From: Methanobacteriota archaeon
GTDB lineage: Archaea > Thermoplasmatota > Poseidoniia > Poseidoniales > Poseidoniaceae
Assembly (NCBI GenBank): GCA_018662825.1
Contig: JABJFI010000019.1
Span: 1-45,176, forward strand
DNA length: 45,176 nucleotides
Direction of reading: 5' to 3'
The notes under the pieces were generated by a model. The model worked only from the letters and a program-made list of their open reading frames with translations, searched no databases and was not told where the DNA came from. Within the stretch, counting starts at the first letter, position 1; each line of letters starts with the position of its first letter. This document shows, in pieces, positions 44,404 through 45,176 of this stretch. The translations under genes were made by a program, and so were the position numbers.

Positions 44404-44682
44404 ATGGTTCTTCTGAATTTGTATTCCCTTTACCATTTCATACTGTGGTCGACAGCAGGTCGTTTTGTTCTAACCAGTTGGAAAATATTTATTATTCTCA
44501 GCATTGGATGGGAACTCTTAGAACTCATACTACCATTCGAATTTGCTGTTGAGGGTTGGGAAAACAAATGCATGGATATTGTCATCAACACCCTAGGATT
44601 CTCTATTGGCTGTAGAATGCGATACCATGCCAATGTTGGTCAAATATCGAAAACAATATCACAAAACCAGCCAGGTCCTTGA
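44404..44682 (+). CDS. Small membrane protein of unknown function
   Basis: 92 residues with two or three hydrophobic helices (FILWSTAGRFVLTSWKIFIILSI region and DIVINTLGFSIGCRM). WELLELILPFEFAVEGWENK between them is a striking amphipathic motif reminiscent of small periplasm-facing lipid or VanZ-like proteins, but I cannot assign a family. It starts 14 bases after the SRP RNA and may be on the same transcript. The 3' end overlaps archease by 43 bases, tail to tail. Confidence 0.62.
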   Translation: MVLLNLYSLYHFILWSTAGRFVLTSWKIFIILSIGWELLELILPFEFAVEGWENKCMDIVINTLGFSIGCRMRYHANVGQISKTISQNQPGP

Positions 44683-45140
44683 AAATCAGGGACATTTTCC
44701 CAGGGAGAAATTGCCATATCTTTCTCCAATAATTCAGTGAATTGTAATTCATGACTAGTAACCGCTTTAATCTCAACTTCCCTTTCCACCAGTTCAGAAT
44801 TAACCCAGGATACCTGCGCCGAAAGAATCACTTCTCCTTCATTCCAAGCAATGGACACATGACAATCAATTAGCCACTGCTGGTGAATTTCTGCACGATA
44901 AAGGACCTCTTCTAACCACTGAATAAGGAGTAAATCCAATTGTTGCTCATCATTTTCAACCGGTGCTGAAATTTGCCATTGTGAAGAATGCCGCACATGA
45001 GAATTAAGAGATTTTTGAGCCGACTGTGAGAGTAGAATGTTTTGCATACCAAGTGTTGCTTCAGTAAATAATCTACTTGGGTTCGAAGCAAATGCTCGCA
45101 ACCCAATATCTGCAGTAGTTGGCCTTGGCCAAGCACTCAT
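44640..45140 (-). CDS. Archease, activator of the RtcB RNA ligase
   Basis: 166 residues. Archease speeds guanylylation and turnover of RtcB. The N-terminal TTADIGLRAFASNPSRLFTEATLGM matches the family (usual HTADxG; here the His is Thr), LDLLLIQWLEEVLYRAE is the conserved helix, and VEIKAVTSHELQF and the C-terminal GPGWFCDIVFDI close the fold, the last Asp being a metal ligand. Start at ATG 45140. rtcB lies at 3223-4698, so both parts are in the window but on separate transcripts. Confidence 0.9.
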   Translation of the reverse strand: MSAWPRPTTADIGLRAFASNPSRLFTEATLGMQNILLSQSAQKSLNSHVRHSSQWQISAPVENDEQQLDLLLIQWLEEVLYRAEIHQQWLIDCHVSIAWNEGEVILSAQVSWVNSELVEREVEIKAVTSHELQFTELLEKDMAISPWENVPDFQGPGWFCDIVFDI

Positions 45141-45176
45141 GGAAACACCTCAGCGTTTTGAAACCTGAAGGTTCCA

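Overview
The window looks like a piece of a planktonic marine archaeal genome, most likely Marine Group II Euryarchaeota (Poseidoniales, a Thermoplasmata relative). The evidence is an archaeal-type AlaRS and ValRS, RtcB plus archease, an archaeal SRP RNA, a geranylgeranyl-reductase-family lipid enzyme, CCA-less tRNA genes, an AT-leaning composition, and very large secreted proteins full of Asp-rich calcium-binding (thrombospondin type 3-like) repeats. Gene density is very high, with short gaps and many abutting or overlapping ends. No insertion sequence, prophage, CRISPR array or integrase was seen. The assignment to group is inference; no database was consulted.

Layout. 1-2.6 kb (minus): a truncated membrane protein, a cysteine desulfurase, and a membrane protein with C-terminal zinc ribbons. 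2.65-2.9 kb: tRNA-Ser(GGA) and tRNA-Thr(GGT), convergent. 3-7.7 kb: a small coiled-coil protein, RtcB (minus) and AlaRS (plus). 7.7-12.9 kb: Nudix hydrolase, persulfide-dioxygenase-like MBL enzyme, polytopic membrane protein, phosphoglycerate dehydrogenase, Y-family polymerase. 12.9-26.2 kb: ValRS (minus), then a plus-strand run of RND/MMPL exporter, EVE protein, aminotransferase, a 1052-residue membrane/helical-repeat protein, SHMT and an unrecognised protein. 26.3-33.6 kb (plus): a giant calcium-repeat surface protein, a PKD-like anchored protein, an Xaa-Pro peptidase and MqnC. 33.6-42.5 kb (minus): topoisomerase III, a geranylgeranyl reductase, a two-TM protein and a lipoprotein that joins calcium repeats to a PNGase F-like glycoamidase region, probably one transcription unit; upstream is a small CxxC protein. 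42.5-45.1 kb: class 2 PyrD and a CcmE-like protein, the SRP RNA, a small membrane protein, and archease (minus).

Themes. (a) Translation and RNA repair: AlaRS, ValRS, RtcB, archease, two tRNAs and SRP RNA. (b) Quinone-linked respiration: MqnC (futalosine route to menaquinone), quinone-dependent PyrD and a CxxxY-type CcmE. (c) Cell surface and degradation of external glycoprotein: the calcium-repeat proteins, PKD protein, PNGase F-like lipoprotein and peptidase.

The most notable item is the lipoprotein at 33646-36684. Its last ~330 residues align by eye with bacterial peptide-N-glycosidase F, including all three disulfide pairs and two of three catalytic acids, fused to a run of calcium-binding repeats and a lipobox.
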